This document shows, in pieces, positions 1 through 5,291 of a stretch of 5,291 nt of DNA. Below the pieces are notes generated by a model. That model searched no databases, was not told the origin of the DNA, and saw only the letters and a list, made by a program, of their open reading frames with translations. The number at the start of each line of letters is the position of its first letter. Position 1 is the first letter of the stretch. Made by a program: the position numbers and the translations under genes. Source of the DNA: Candidatus Jidaibacter sp. (GTDB lineage: Bacteria; Pseudomonadota; Alphaproteobacteria; Rickettsiales; Midichloriaceae); the NCBI GenBank assembly GCA_021298045.1, contig JAJTHY010000137.1:1-5291 (forward strand), written 5' to 3'.

Positions 1-47
1 ATGACTATGAGTAGATGGAGCGCCACAGTCACAGCGAAGATTTTAGA

Positions 48-221
48 GGTTTTTGCTTTAAATTACAAGGTATTAATTGAAGCTTTTATCCATGTTCGTG
101 TTGTAACGCCGTTGCTTCTGAATTTTAATGCGGTCGCCCTGCACCTCTTAGTCATCCTCGCTATTGCTTGGGATCTTAAGATTCCTGAACTGCGTGCGGA
201 ATGACAATTAAAGCAAAAACC
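48..221. repeat. 14-bp inverted repeat enclosing a 146-bp segment
   Basis: GGTTTTTGCTTTAA at 48-61 is the exact reverse complement of TTAAAGCAAAAACC at 208-221. The enclosed 146 bp contains the shorter palindromic repeat at 151-205. The arrangement could be the terminal repeats of a small non-autonomous element, or part of a compound interspersed repeat. No flanking target duplication is obvious. Two 14-bp AT-rich arms could also arise by chance, though the central GC pair and the GG/CC ends make that less likely. Confidence 0.4.
151..205. repeat. Palindromic interspersed repeat, about 55 bp
   Basis: The stretch starts GTCATCC and ends GGAATGAC, so its outer ends are near-perfect reverse complements (GTCATCC against GTCATTCC). 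The centre is a second dyad around CTTAAG at 175-180: GGGATCT pairs with AGATTCC (170-177 with 178-185), with one G-T wobble. The GTCATCC...GGAATGAC outline is typical of the palindromic repeats scattered in Rickettsiales and related genomes. Assigning it to that class is from family knowledge, because only one copy is present here. It could fold into a hairpin as RNA or as extruded DNA. Confidence 0.65.
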
Positions 222-374
222 GTGCCTTTTTTGTAGTTGAATTAGCTATAGGATATTTTGAAACTTGGTATTACCCATTTATTTAACAAAATGCGTTATA
301 CTCCGTTAACTTGAAAAATTAAGGTTGTCGCTATTGTAATATGCGCGCCCGCGGCTATTTATTATAGGCTTACG

Positions 375-406
375 GTGCTAAATTACAAAGAATCATAGCA
401 CTTTTT
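375..406 (+). terminator. Possible rho-independent terminator reading rightward
   Basis: GTGCTA (375-380) pairs with TAGCAC (396-401). An inner ATT/AAT pairing shortens the loop to about six bases, and the second arm is followed at once by TTTTT (402-406). This is the form of an intrinsic terminator on the plus strand. No plus-strand gene is visible between the window start and this site, so it would end a transcript entering from outside or belong to a lost gene. On the minus strand the hairpin is not followed by T residues, so it is a poor terminator for the tRNA. Confidence 0.3.
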
Positions 407-520
407 CAAGCTTCCTGTCGTCTACTGCTTTTGTGTATTGATAAACATAATTCACTATACCTATGTGACCAGTAAAAAATATAACTTATCTACCAGTATG
501 GGCCAGAATAAAAGAAATCT

Positions 521-597
<77 letters not shown>

Positions 598-613
598 ATA
601 TCAAGATTGAGAC

Positions 614-642
614 ATTATATACACTTAATTCCCAAACCGCAA
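614..642 (-). promoter_or_regulatory. Promoter of the initiator tRNA gene
   Basis: Reading the minus strand, a perfect -10 box TATAAT (619 to 614) follows a -35-like TTGCGG (642 to 637) with a 17-bp spacer. This places the transcription start near 607, about 10 nt before the mature tRNA 5' end. Position, spacing and the consensus -10 make this the most convincing promoter in the window. The TTG of the -35 box overlaps the base of the hairpin at 640-666. Confidence 0.7.
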
Positions 643-666
643 TAGGAAAAACAACTTTTCCTATTG
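640..666. terminator. Perfect 11-bp hairpin after the ankyrin gene
   Basis: CAATAGGAAAA (640-650) and TTTTCCTATTG (656-666) are exact reverse complements around a 5-nt loop. The hairpin starts 17 nt beyond the stop codon of the minus-strand ankyrin gene, where a transcription terminator or mRNA-stabilising stem is expected. On the minus strand it is followed by CGGTTTGGG rather than a T run, so it is not a classical intrinsic terminator. Its distal arm touches the -35 box of the tRNA promoter. Confidence 0.45.
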
Positions 667-682
667 AATTTAATTAGGCGCT

Positions 683-1303
683 CTAAAGGGCTGTATCAAA
701 AGATGTTTGTTGGTTATCAGCAACCAAAACTCCTTCCTCGTTAACAACACCTTGCTCTACAGTTTCGTTAGGGTTGAGTGGCTCTATGTCTCTACTTTCC
801 TTAACTTCTTCTATACTGATATCTGAAGTTGCTTCTTGCTCAGGAGTATTATACTGTTCCGGTGCATTTTCTGGGAGATTATTATCATCCGAAGCAAGCA
901 CAACTTCTTTCCAACTTTCTTCCACTACTTGCTCACCTTTTCTTAAGTAAATGCTGCTCTCCGCTTCTTCCATTTCATTTTGAATGTGAGCAATAAGATC
1001 CGCTGAAGATGGCTTCTCTGAAGCTAAAGCGTAATCCATCGGCGTATACCCCAAGTAATCGACAGCTTGTGTATTTGCCCCTGCGTTCATTAAAATCGTT
1101 ATTATTTCTGTATTACCATTTTTCGCAGCTAAATGAAGCACCGTGACATCGCAAAGGTCTTTAGTGTTAGGGTCAGCATCCCTGTGTTTAAGCAAAAACT
1201 CAACCTTTTTGAATTCATTGAATTTGACAGCTTGGTAAAACTCTGATTCGATTTCGTCTCTATACCAAAAGTTAAAAGCCTTATTTTTAATATAATTGAA
1301 CAT
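683..1303 (-). CDS. Ankyrin-repeat protein with acidic C-terminal tail
   Basis: This encodes a 206-residue soluble protein. Residues about 18-50 form a degenerate first ankyrin repeat. Residues 52-83 form a clear one, with VLHLAAKNGN followed by IITILMNAGAN. Residues 84-114 form a third, diverged one (GYTPMDYALA). From about 111 to the end the chain is rich in Glu, Asn, Gln and Asp, with few hydrophobics, and is probably disordered. Ankyrin repeats bind protein partners, and in Rickettsiales such proteins are often secreted into the host cell; that role is an inference here. No signal peptide or membrane segment is seen. I chose ATG at 1303 because a GAGGG Shine-Dalgarno lies 7 nt upstream and a good promoter sits just before it. 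The frame is open upstream to a TTG at 1336, but that codon lies upstream of the predicted transcription start. The gene follows the transporter by 85 bp in the same direction but seems to have its own promoter. Confidence 0.85.
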   Translation of the reverse strand: MFNYIKNKAFNFWYRDEIESEFYQAVKFNEFKKVEFLLKHRDADPNTKDLCDVTVLHLAAKNGNTEIITILMNAGANTQAVDYLGYTPMDYALASEKPSSADLIAHIQNEMEEAESSIYLRKGEQVVEESWKEVVLASDDNNLPENAPEQYNTPEQEATSDISIEEVKESRDIEPLNPNETVEQGVVNEEGVLVADNQQTSFDTAL

Positions 1304-1310
1304 TTTTATG

Positions 1311-1315
1311 CCCTC
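1311..1315 (-). promoter_or_regulatory. Shine-Dalgarno fixing the ankyrin gene start
   Basis: GAGGG on the minus strand lies 7 nt before the ATG at 1303. It supports this start over the in-frame TTG at 1336, which would add 11 residues and lacks such a site. Confidence 0.65.
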
Positions 1316-1326
1316 ATGTTTTTTGC

Positions 1327-1355
1327 AACATAGCAACTTAATTCGCTTTATTCAA
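1327..1355 (-). promoter_or_regulatory. Promoter of the ankyrin gene
   Basis: On the minus strand TTGAAT (1355 to 1350) and TATGTT (1332 to 1327) are separated by exactly 17 bp. Initiation would fall near 1320, leaving a leader of about 17 nt that still contains the Shine-Dalgarno. The fit between promoter, ribosome site and ATG is mutually supporting, but each box matches the consensus only partly. Confidence 0.5.
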
Positions 1356-1388
1356 CTAAATATTGCTTTGAAATCGAAATTTTTGAAG

Positions 1389-2678
1389 CTATTTTTGATG
1401 CCGGAGATTATTAAACCTTCTCGCAAGTAACATTGCTGAGCAAGCACAACATATAATTACCAACACAGTAAGAACAGATAAGGCTTGCTGAAATTGTAAT
1501 GTAGAATAATGACGCATCCCTAAATCATCGAATGTTCCATCCCAATTTTTATCTAGAAAATAGCCAATAAGTTGCTGTATTATAGCTCCACCCAGCATGT
1601 TAAGTGTATTAACCACACCTACAATTTGCCCAGAATCATATTTATTAGATTGCTCCAAAGCCCCTGTGAAGCACATCATTTCTGATCCACAAAAAAAACC
1701 TATTAAAAATAATATGAGTACAAGTACCGGTGTGTTAAAGGCTGGCATGTATATTACCATACTAAACATAATAAGTAAGCAACAGCCACAAACTATTATT
1801 GCTATATTCAATATGCGATATTTTTCACAAAACCAAGGTAGTATTAAACTCCCAAGAGTTAAGCCTATGTAAAGAACCATAATAAGTTGTGCAGAATCGG
1901 CTTTTGATAATCCATATTTTTGCCTAAGAAATGCTGCGCCCCATAAGTCTGCCAAGGCAGATAACGGTGCATAAAGCCCTATAGCCAAAATTGCGTAAAT
2001 TAATATTTTAGAGGTGCAAAATATTCTTAAAACATCCTGTAAATTCTCCTTAAGGCTCTTTTCATTTAAAGCAATATTTTTATCTTTATCGTGACCACGC
2101 ACTACAAAGGCTATCAAGAGGAATATTATCAAACCGATGCAACCAGTTATAAATGTGGCCGAACGCCAGCTTAAAACCGCATCTAAGTGCCTAACTATAC
2201 TGCCAGAGAACAAAGCACCGCAAGTGCCAAATGCTAAGGTAACACCCATTAAAAACCCGCGATTACCAGGAGGTATATGGTCTGCAATGAATTTTAGCGC
2301 ACACATAAATGCTGAGGCAGAGCCAGCACCTATTATGAAACGTGATAGTTGCGCAATCCAAAAGGCTTCTGTTACAGCCATAATAAAGGCACCAAATGAT
2401 AAGGTGGCTATAGAATATAGGCACATTTTTTTCACGCCAATTCGATCCACCGTAATTCCAAGGGGCACTTGTAGCAGTGAATACGCCAAAAGGTAAAGTG
2501 CACCAAGAGTTGCAAATTGCTCGGCATTGATGCGAAAAGTCTGCCTAATCTCCTCGTACATTACACCCGGGGATACCCTGAGAATGTATTGATACAGATA
2601 AAACAACGATATGACAAACCAGCCTATATAAGCGTAGCGTATAATCTTGTTACGTAATATTTTTTTTATAAACAGCAT
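1389..2678 (-). CDS. MFS transporter, probable nutrient importer
   Basis: This encodes a 429-residue inner-membrane protein with about twelve hydrophobic segments in two halves. The two halves are joined by a charged loop at about 194-215 (RGHDKDKN...NEKSLKEN). The major facilitator motif A is seen between helices 2 and 3: G74, D78-R79, G81 and K83-K84. Helix 4 carries R113 followed by GAGSA, like motif B. YLYQYILRVSPGVM in the first helix region, and LWGAAFL at about 245-251, are features of MFS carriers from intracellular bacteria such as Rickettsiales, Legionella and Francisella, several of which import host amino acids or nucleosides. The substrate cannot be read from the sequence. I chose ATG at 2678. 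The frame is open to a GTG at 2771, but that adds 31 residues of uncharacteristic sequence and reaches close to argS. No Shine-Dalgarno precedes either start. The gene is divergent from argS and lies 85 bp before the ankyrin gene. Confidence 0.85.
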   Translation of the reverse strand: MLFIKKILRNKIIRYAYIGWFVISLFYLYQYILRVSPGVMYEEIRQTFRINAEQFATLGALYLLAYSLLQVPLGITVDRIGVKKMCLYSIATLSFGAFIMAVTEAFWIAQLSRFIIGAGSASAFMCALKFIADHIPPGNRGFLMGVTLAFGTCGALFSGSIVRHLDAVLSWRSATFITGCIGLIIFLLIAFVVRGHDKDKNIALNEKSLKENLQDVLRIFCTSKILIYAILAIGLYAPLSALADLWGAAFLRQKYGLSKADSAQLIMVLYIGLTLGSLILPWFCEKYRILNIAIIVCGCCLLIMFSMVIYMPAFNTPVLVLILFLIGFFCGSEMMCFTGALEQSNKYDSGQIVGVVNTLNMLGGAIIQQLIGYFLDKNWDGTFDDLGMRHYSTLQFQQALSVLTVLVIICCACSAMLLARRFNNLRHQK

Positions 2679-2739
2679 GTTGGGACAAATATTTTCACGT
2701 GATAATACTATTAAATTTATATGCGGAATCAATAACAAA

Positions 2740-2767
2740 TTGATTAAATGTATATTTTGACTAATAT
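2740..2767 (+). promoter_or_regulatory. Likely argS promoter in the divergent spacer
   Basis: TTGATT (2740-2745) and TAATAT (2762-2767) are 16 bp apart and would start transcription near 2774, giving a 33-nt leader to argS. The spacer from 2679 to 2806 must also hold the leftward promoter of the transporter. A weak candidate there on the minus strand is TTGATT then TAGTAT with a 16-bp spacer; I do not annotate it separately. AT-rich DNA yields such boxes by chance, so the call is moderate. Confidence 0.45.
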
Positions 2768-2806
2768 GCACATCACGGCAAAAGGTGCATTTATGAAGTA
2801 AAAGCT

Positions 2807-4531
2807 ATGGAACAAGAATTAATTTGCAATGTTTTTGATTATATAAAAGAACAAATTACAGCAGTAATAGGTGTTGATTGTGATTTTTCAAATGTAGTGG
2901 TGGAATTGCCAAAAGAAAAGTCTCATGGAGATTTTTCTACTAATGCAGCGATGGTTCTGTCTAAGCAACTTAAAAGCTCACCTATGTATATTGCGGAAAA
3001 AATTAAAACACAACTCGCAATCAACCCATACTTTTCCAGCGTTGAAATTGCGGGGCCTGGATTTATAAATATTAAGGTCACACCAAATTTTTGGCATGAC
3101 TTCACCAAGAGCATGTACGAAAACTTAGATAAATTCGGTAAAAATAATACAGGCCTAGGGAAAAAGGTTTTAATAGCATTTGTATCTGCCAATCCCACAG
3201 GCCCCATGCATGTGGGGCATTCTAGAGGAGCGGTTTACGGAGGTGCATTAGCTAATTTATTAAAGGCTTCTGGATTTGAAGTTGTAAAGGAATATTATGT
3301 GAATGATGCCGGTAATCAAATAGCGGTTTTAACTAAATCTCTTTATACTAGATATCAGCAATTATTTGGTATAAGTGCAGAAATAAGTGATGGTATGTAT
3401 CCTGGAGAATATCTTATTGATGTAGCTAAAGAGGTTAAGCTTGAGCATGAAGACAGTTTTTTAAATAAAGATTTTGATGATATTTATGAAGAACTTAGTG
3501 CGATTGCAGTCAATAAAATAATGAATATAATACGCACCGATTTAAAGGTGTTGGGTGTGGAGCATGATTCATTTGTTTCCGAGTTAAATGATCTTCATAA
3601 AAAAGGATACATAAAGAAGGCCATAGACCTTTTAAAGGAAAAAGAGTTGTTATATGTAGGTAAGCTAGAGGCTCCCAAGGGCTTGGTTAATGAAGATTGG
3701 GAGGCTAAAGAGCAACTTATATTTAGGTCAACTGATTTTGGTGATGATTTAGATCGCGCGGTGCAGAGATCAGACGGCTCCTATACATATTTTGCAGGTG
3801 ATTTTGGTTTGGCTTTGCAGCGCATTGAGCGTGGATTTAAAGATGTTATCATGGTACTTGGAGCAGATCATACAGGATTCGTTAAGCGTTTGAAAGCGGT
3901 TGCGAAATCATTGAGCAATGGCGAGTCATCTATTGATGTACCAATTACACAGATGGTAAATTTGTTTAAAGGTGGCGTGCCATTTAAGATGTCTAAGAGG
4001 TCTGGCAACTTTATTACTGCAGCGGATGTTGTTGATGAAGTTGGAATTGATGCACTTAGGTTCGTACTTTTAAGCCGCAAAAATGATACAATTATCGACT
4101 TTGACTTTGATAAAGTTAAGGAGAAGACTAAAGATAACCCCGTCTTTTATGTGCAGTATGCCCATGCTAGATGTTCCTCGGTTTTAAGAAATGCAGAAAG
4201 TGAGCTCGGATTTAAGCCAGACCTTAGTGAGATTGATTTGTTGATAACAGAATCTGATAGCGATCTTATCCGCAAAGTCGCTTTATTTCCTAAAATAGTG
4301 GAGCAAGCTGCATTGCATCATGAACCTCATAGAATAATCTATTACGCCATTGAATTGGCTACAGAATTCCACTCTCTTTGGACAAAAGGCAATGATGATG
4401 AAGATTTACGCTTTATCATTCCAGATAATCAAAAACTTAGCGCAGCACGGTTGGTGTTAGTAGAAATGGTTAGAAACACTATTAAATCTGCCCTTAAAGT
4501 ACTTGGCATAACAGCTGCCGATAGAATGTGA
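2807..4531 (+). CDS. argS: Arginyl-tRNA synthetase
   Basis: This 574-residue cytoplasmic class I aminoacyl-tRNA synthetase attaches arginine to tRNA-Arg using ATP. The length is normal for the family. The N-terminal tRNA-D-loop-binding domain spans about residues 4-92 (SHGDFSTNAAM, then GPGFINIKV). The catalytic domain follows, with ANPTGPMHVGHSRGA containing the HIGH signature as H135-V-G-H138, YVNDAGNQ at 164-171, and LGADHTGFV at 351-359. The KMSKS loop appears as KMSKRSG (394-400), the form typical of many bacterial ArgS proteins. NPVFYVQYAHAR at about 444-455 opens the C-terminal DALR-type anticodon-binding domain, which runs to the end. All key motifs are intact and no frameshift is seen, so the gene should be functional. 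The ATG at 2807 has only a weak GAAG ribosome site upstream, but the N-terminus aligns with the family. It is transcribed alone, divergent from the transporter. Confidence 0.97.
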   Translation: MEQELICNVFDYIKEQITAVIGVDCDFSNVVVELPKEKSHGDFSTNAAMVLSKQLKSSPMYIAEKIKTQLAINPYFSSVEIAGPGFINIKVTPNFWHDFTKSMYENLDKFGKNNTGLGKKVLIAFVSANPTGPMHVGHSRGAVYGGALANLLKASGFEVVKEYYVNDAGNQIAVLTKSLYTRYQQLFGISAEISDGMYPGEYLIDVAKEVKLEHEDSFLNKDFDDIYEELSAIAVNKIMNIIRTDLKVLGVEHDSFVSELNDLHKKGYIKKAIDLLKEKELLYVGKLEAPKGLVNEDWEAKEQLIFRSTDFGDDLDRAVQRSDGSYTYFAGDFGLALQRIERGFKDVIMVLGADHTGFVKRLKAVAKSLSNGESSIDVPITQMVNLFKGGVPFKMSKRSGNFITAADVVDEVGIDALRFVLLSRKNDTIIDFDFDKVKEKTKDNPVFYVQYAHARCSSVLRNAESELGFKPDLSEIDLLITESDSDLIRKVALFPKIVEQAALHHEPHRIIYYAIELATEFHSLWTKGNDDEDLRFIIPDNQKLSAARLVLVEMVRNTIKSALKVLGITAADRM

Positions 4532-4573
4532 TTATCAGACATGATATTTAGGACTTGATATTATTAATCAAAC

Positions 4574-4598
4574 CATTAACAGTAAATTAAAGTTAATG
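4574..4598. promoter_or_regulatory. Inverted repeat before the small unknown gene
   Basis: CATTAAC (4574-4580) and GTTAATG (4592-4598) are exact reverse complements around an 11-bp AT-rich loop, ending 10 bp before the ATG at 4609. It could be an operator-like dyad or a leader hairpin affecting initiation, since no Shine-Dalgarno is seen before this start. TTAACA at 4576-4581 could serve as a -35 box, but no good -10 follows at a normal distance. AT-rich chance dyads of this size are common. Confidence 0.3.
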
Positions 4599-4608
4599 TT
4601 GATACTAT

Positions 4609-5133
4609 ATGAAAAGACCTTTTGAAGCCCCGTTTGATTATTCTTTGATAGATGGAGGTGATTCTCATCAAATATATCTCTCTGACAGCGACACCTCATT
4701 GGAGGAAATGCCAAGCTTATTGGAAGAAGCAAATGGCCCTCCTGAAAAAAGGCGTAAAGTAACGGATTTCGGTTATCAAAGCCAAGAGCAACATCATAAT
4801 GATTTGTTCATAAAGTTCTTGATATCCTCTAATCAAAGCTTTTTGGAATTTTCACATATTAAAGAGAGTGCTCTCGATAATGAAAATATACTAATAGAAA
4901 AAAAAATTGAATATTGGCATTATTTAGAGAAACATCGAAATTTTATAATTAGTAAAACCATTTTTCATAATGGATTTAATCCTAATATACATCAAGCTTT
5001 TATTAACATGTCGAAGCTCGCAAATGATATAAATAGCTTAATTTTTTTAGATGGAGGGCGTAAGATAAAGTGTGTAAGTAAAAATTTATCATATTTTACA
5101 CCTACCTGGAAAAAATACGAAAAATTGGTTTAG
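4609..5133 (+). CDS. Unrecognised small protein with NLS-like motif; 3' end altered by an IS
   Basis: This encodes 174 residues in a family I do not recognise. The N-terminal 60 residues are polar and acidic (SDSDTSLEEMPSLLEE at about 25-40) and lead to PPEKRRKV (44-51). Its KRRK core fits the classical monopartite nuclear localisation pattern. Residues about 62-148 look like a folded helical part with alternating hydrophobics (LFIKFLISSNQSFLEF; EYWHYLEKHRNFIISK). There is no signal peptide or membrane segment. The reading frame continues after about residue 150 (LFLDGG) into sequence that belongs to the end of an IS256-type element, so the last 20-25 residues (RKIKCVSKN... to EKLV) are probably not native and the true C-terminus is lost. 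It starts 77 bp after argS in the same direction. No Shine-Dalgarno precedes the ATG, and no better start is available. A host-nucleus-directed effector is a hypothesis only. Confidence 0.6.
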   Translation: MKRPFEAPFDYSLIDGGDSHQIYLSDSDTSLEEMPSLLEEANGPPEKRRKVTDFGYQSQEQHHNDLFIKFLISSNQSFLEFSHIKESALDNENILIEKKIEYWHYLEKHRNFIISKTIFHNGFNPNIHQAFINMSKLANDINSLIFLDGGRKIKCVSKNLSYFTPTWKKYEKLV

Positions 5134-5291
5134 AGCCAGTGCCCAGTCCTTAATGGGCATTGTCCACTTTTTCTTAGCATTTTGCAAGGCTAAAAATACA
5201 ATTTTGTATACAGCATCATCATTAGGAAAGGAACCTTTGGTTTTTATGACTTTTCGTACCTGGCGGTTGCTGGCTTCAATTATATTAGTGG
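5060..5291 (-). mobile_element. IS256-family insertion sequence, one end, cut by the window edge
   Basis: The element is recognised from its transposase C-terminus on the minus strand. Its outer end should lie a few tens of bases beyond the transposase stop at 5089. The stretch at about 5062-5085 contains GATAAAGTGTGTAAG, which resembles the TGTGTAA-bearing terminal inverted repeats of this family as I recall them. I therefore place the outer boundary at roughly 5055-5065; the exact base cannot be fixed because the other end and the 8-9 bp target duplication are outside the window. The insertion interrupts the gene beginning at 4609. Confidence 0.6.
5089..5291 (-). CDS. IS256-family transposase, C-terminal 66 residues
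   Basis: The minus-strand frame enters from the right edge of the window and ends at a TGA (5091 to 5089). The visible peptide begins TNIIEASNRQVRKVIKTKG, continues FPNDDAVYKIVFLALQN and KKWTMPIKDWALALNQF, and ends FFVFFPGRCKI. This order (TN-IE--NRQ-RKV-KT-G, FP-D, KKWTMPI--W, ALNQF) is the standard C-terminus of IS256/Mutator-type DDE transposases. The Glu in NIIE probably is the last acidic residue of the DDE catalytic triad. The rest of the protein, usually about 400 residues, lies beyond the window, so whether the element is intact cannot be told. No stop or frameshift interrupts the visible part. It overlaps the end of the plus-strand unknown gene by 45 bp tail to tail. Confidence 0.9.
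   Translation of the reverse strand, partial: TNIIEASNRQVRKVIKTKGSFPNDDAVYKIVFLALQNAKKKWTMPIKDWALALNQFFVFFPGRCKI

Larger units (their letters stand above)
1..520. other. Non-coding, repeat-bearing stretch with no convincing gene
   Basis: I find no supportable protein or RNA gene in this stretch. An open frame runs from 1 to 204 on the plus strand. Its last 18 codons lie inside a palindromic repeat, its residues match no family I know, and it has no visible ribosome binding site, so I do not call it. The stretch holds the palindromic repeat at 151-205, a 14-bp inverted repeat around it, and a hairpin with a T tract at 375-406. There is also a short GC-rich patch near 342-355 (GCGCGCCCGCGGC) in otherwise AT-rich DNA. 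All frames between 230 and 520 are broken by stops. One short reading around 258-345 faintly recalls the N-terminus of ribosomal protein L3 and is listed under findings. Confidence 0.6.

Noticed and set aside
1..204. 67-codon plus-strand open frame
   Set aside because: It ends inside the palindromic repeat, has no visible ribosome site or family resemblance, and begins at the window edge, so coding is not supported.
465..500. ACCAGTA seen twice as a possible hairpin or repeat array downstream of the tRNA
   Set aside because: The two copies are direct, not inverted, only 7 bp long and not repeated further, so they form neither a terminator nor a CRISPR-like array.
1365..1389. Dyad right after the transporter stop codon as a terminator
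   Set aside because: The 9-bp pairing relies on two G-T wobbles on the plus strand, which become mismatches in the leftward transcript, and no T run follows.
1597..1872. 91-codon plus-strand frame
   Set aside because: It lies wholly antisense to the MFS transporter, whose membrane-protein pattern clearly explains the sequence.
2137..2496. 119-codon plus-strand frame
   Set aside because: It is antisense to helices and motif A of the transporter; its composition is that of a reverse-strand shadow.
2923..3207. 94-codon minus-strand frame
   Set aside because: It is antisense to the argS N-terminal domain and HIGH motif, and nothing in it resembles a protein family.
3868..4080. 70-codon minus-strand frame
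   Set aside because: It is antisense to the KMSKS region of argS.

Overview
The window looks like a piece of an AT-rich alphaproteobacterial genome, most likely an obligate intracellular Rickettsiales bacterium (Rickettsia/Midichloria-like). This is inferred from several signs read together: an arginyl-tRNA synthetase of Rickettsiales-like length, an MFS transporter with the YLYQYILRVSP signature common in intracellular bacteria, an ankyrin-repeat protein, a palindromic interspersed repeat, an IS256-type insertion sequence and long non-coding spacers. No database search could be run, so the taxon is a judgement.

Layout. Positions 1-520 hold no convincing gene. They contain a 55-bp palindromic repeat (151-205), a 14-bp inverted repeat enclosing it (48-61/208-221) and a hairpin followed by five T (375-406). 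An initiator tRNA-Met gene lies on the minus strand at 521-597, with its own promoter just upstream. Next, also on the minus strand, are a small ankyrin-repeat protein with a long acidic tail (683-1303; its own promoter and Shine-Dalgarno are visible) and a 12-helix MFS transporter (1389-2678). A spacer of about 130 bp separates the transporter from the divergently transcribed argS (2807-4531, plus strand). After a 77-bp spacer comes an unrecognised plus-strand gene (4609-5133) encoding a small protein with a KRRK-type nuclear-localisation-like motif. Its last codons run into the end of an IS256-family insertion sequence, whose transposase C-terminus is encoded on the minus strand (5089-5291) and continues past the window edge.

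How the parts fit. argS and the initiator tRNA are translation housekeeping genes. The transporter probably imports a host-derived nutrient. The ankyrin protein and the NLS-bearing protein are plausible host-interaction factors, although no secretion signal can be proved here. The most informative observations are the gene/IS junction near 5055-5075, where the insertion seems to have replaced the native end of the NLS-bearing protein, and that protein itself, which has no family I recognise. I see no sign of a CRISPR array, toxin-antitoxin pair or multi-gene defence system.
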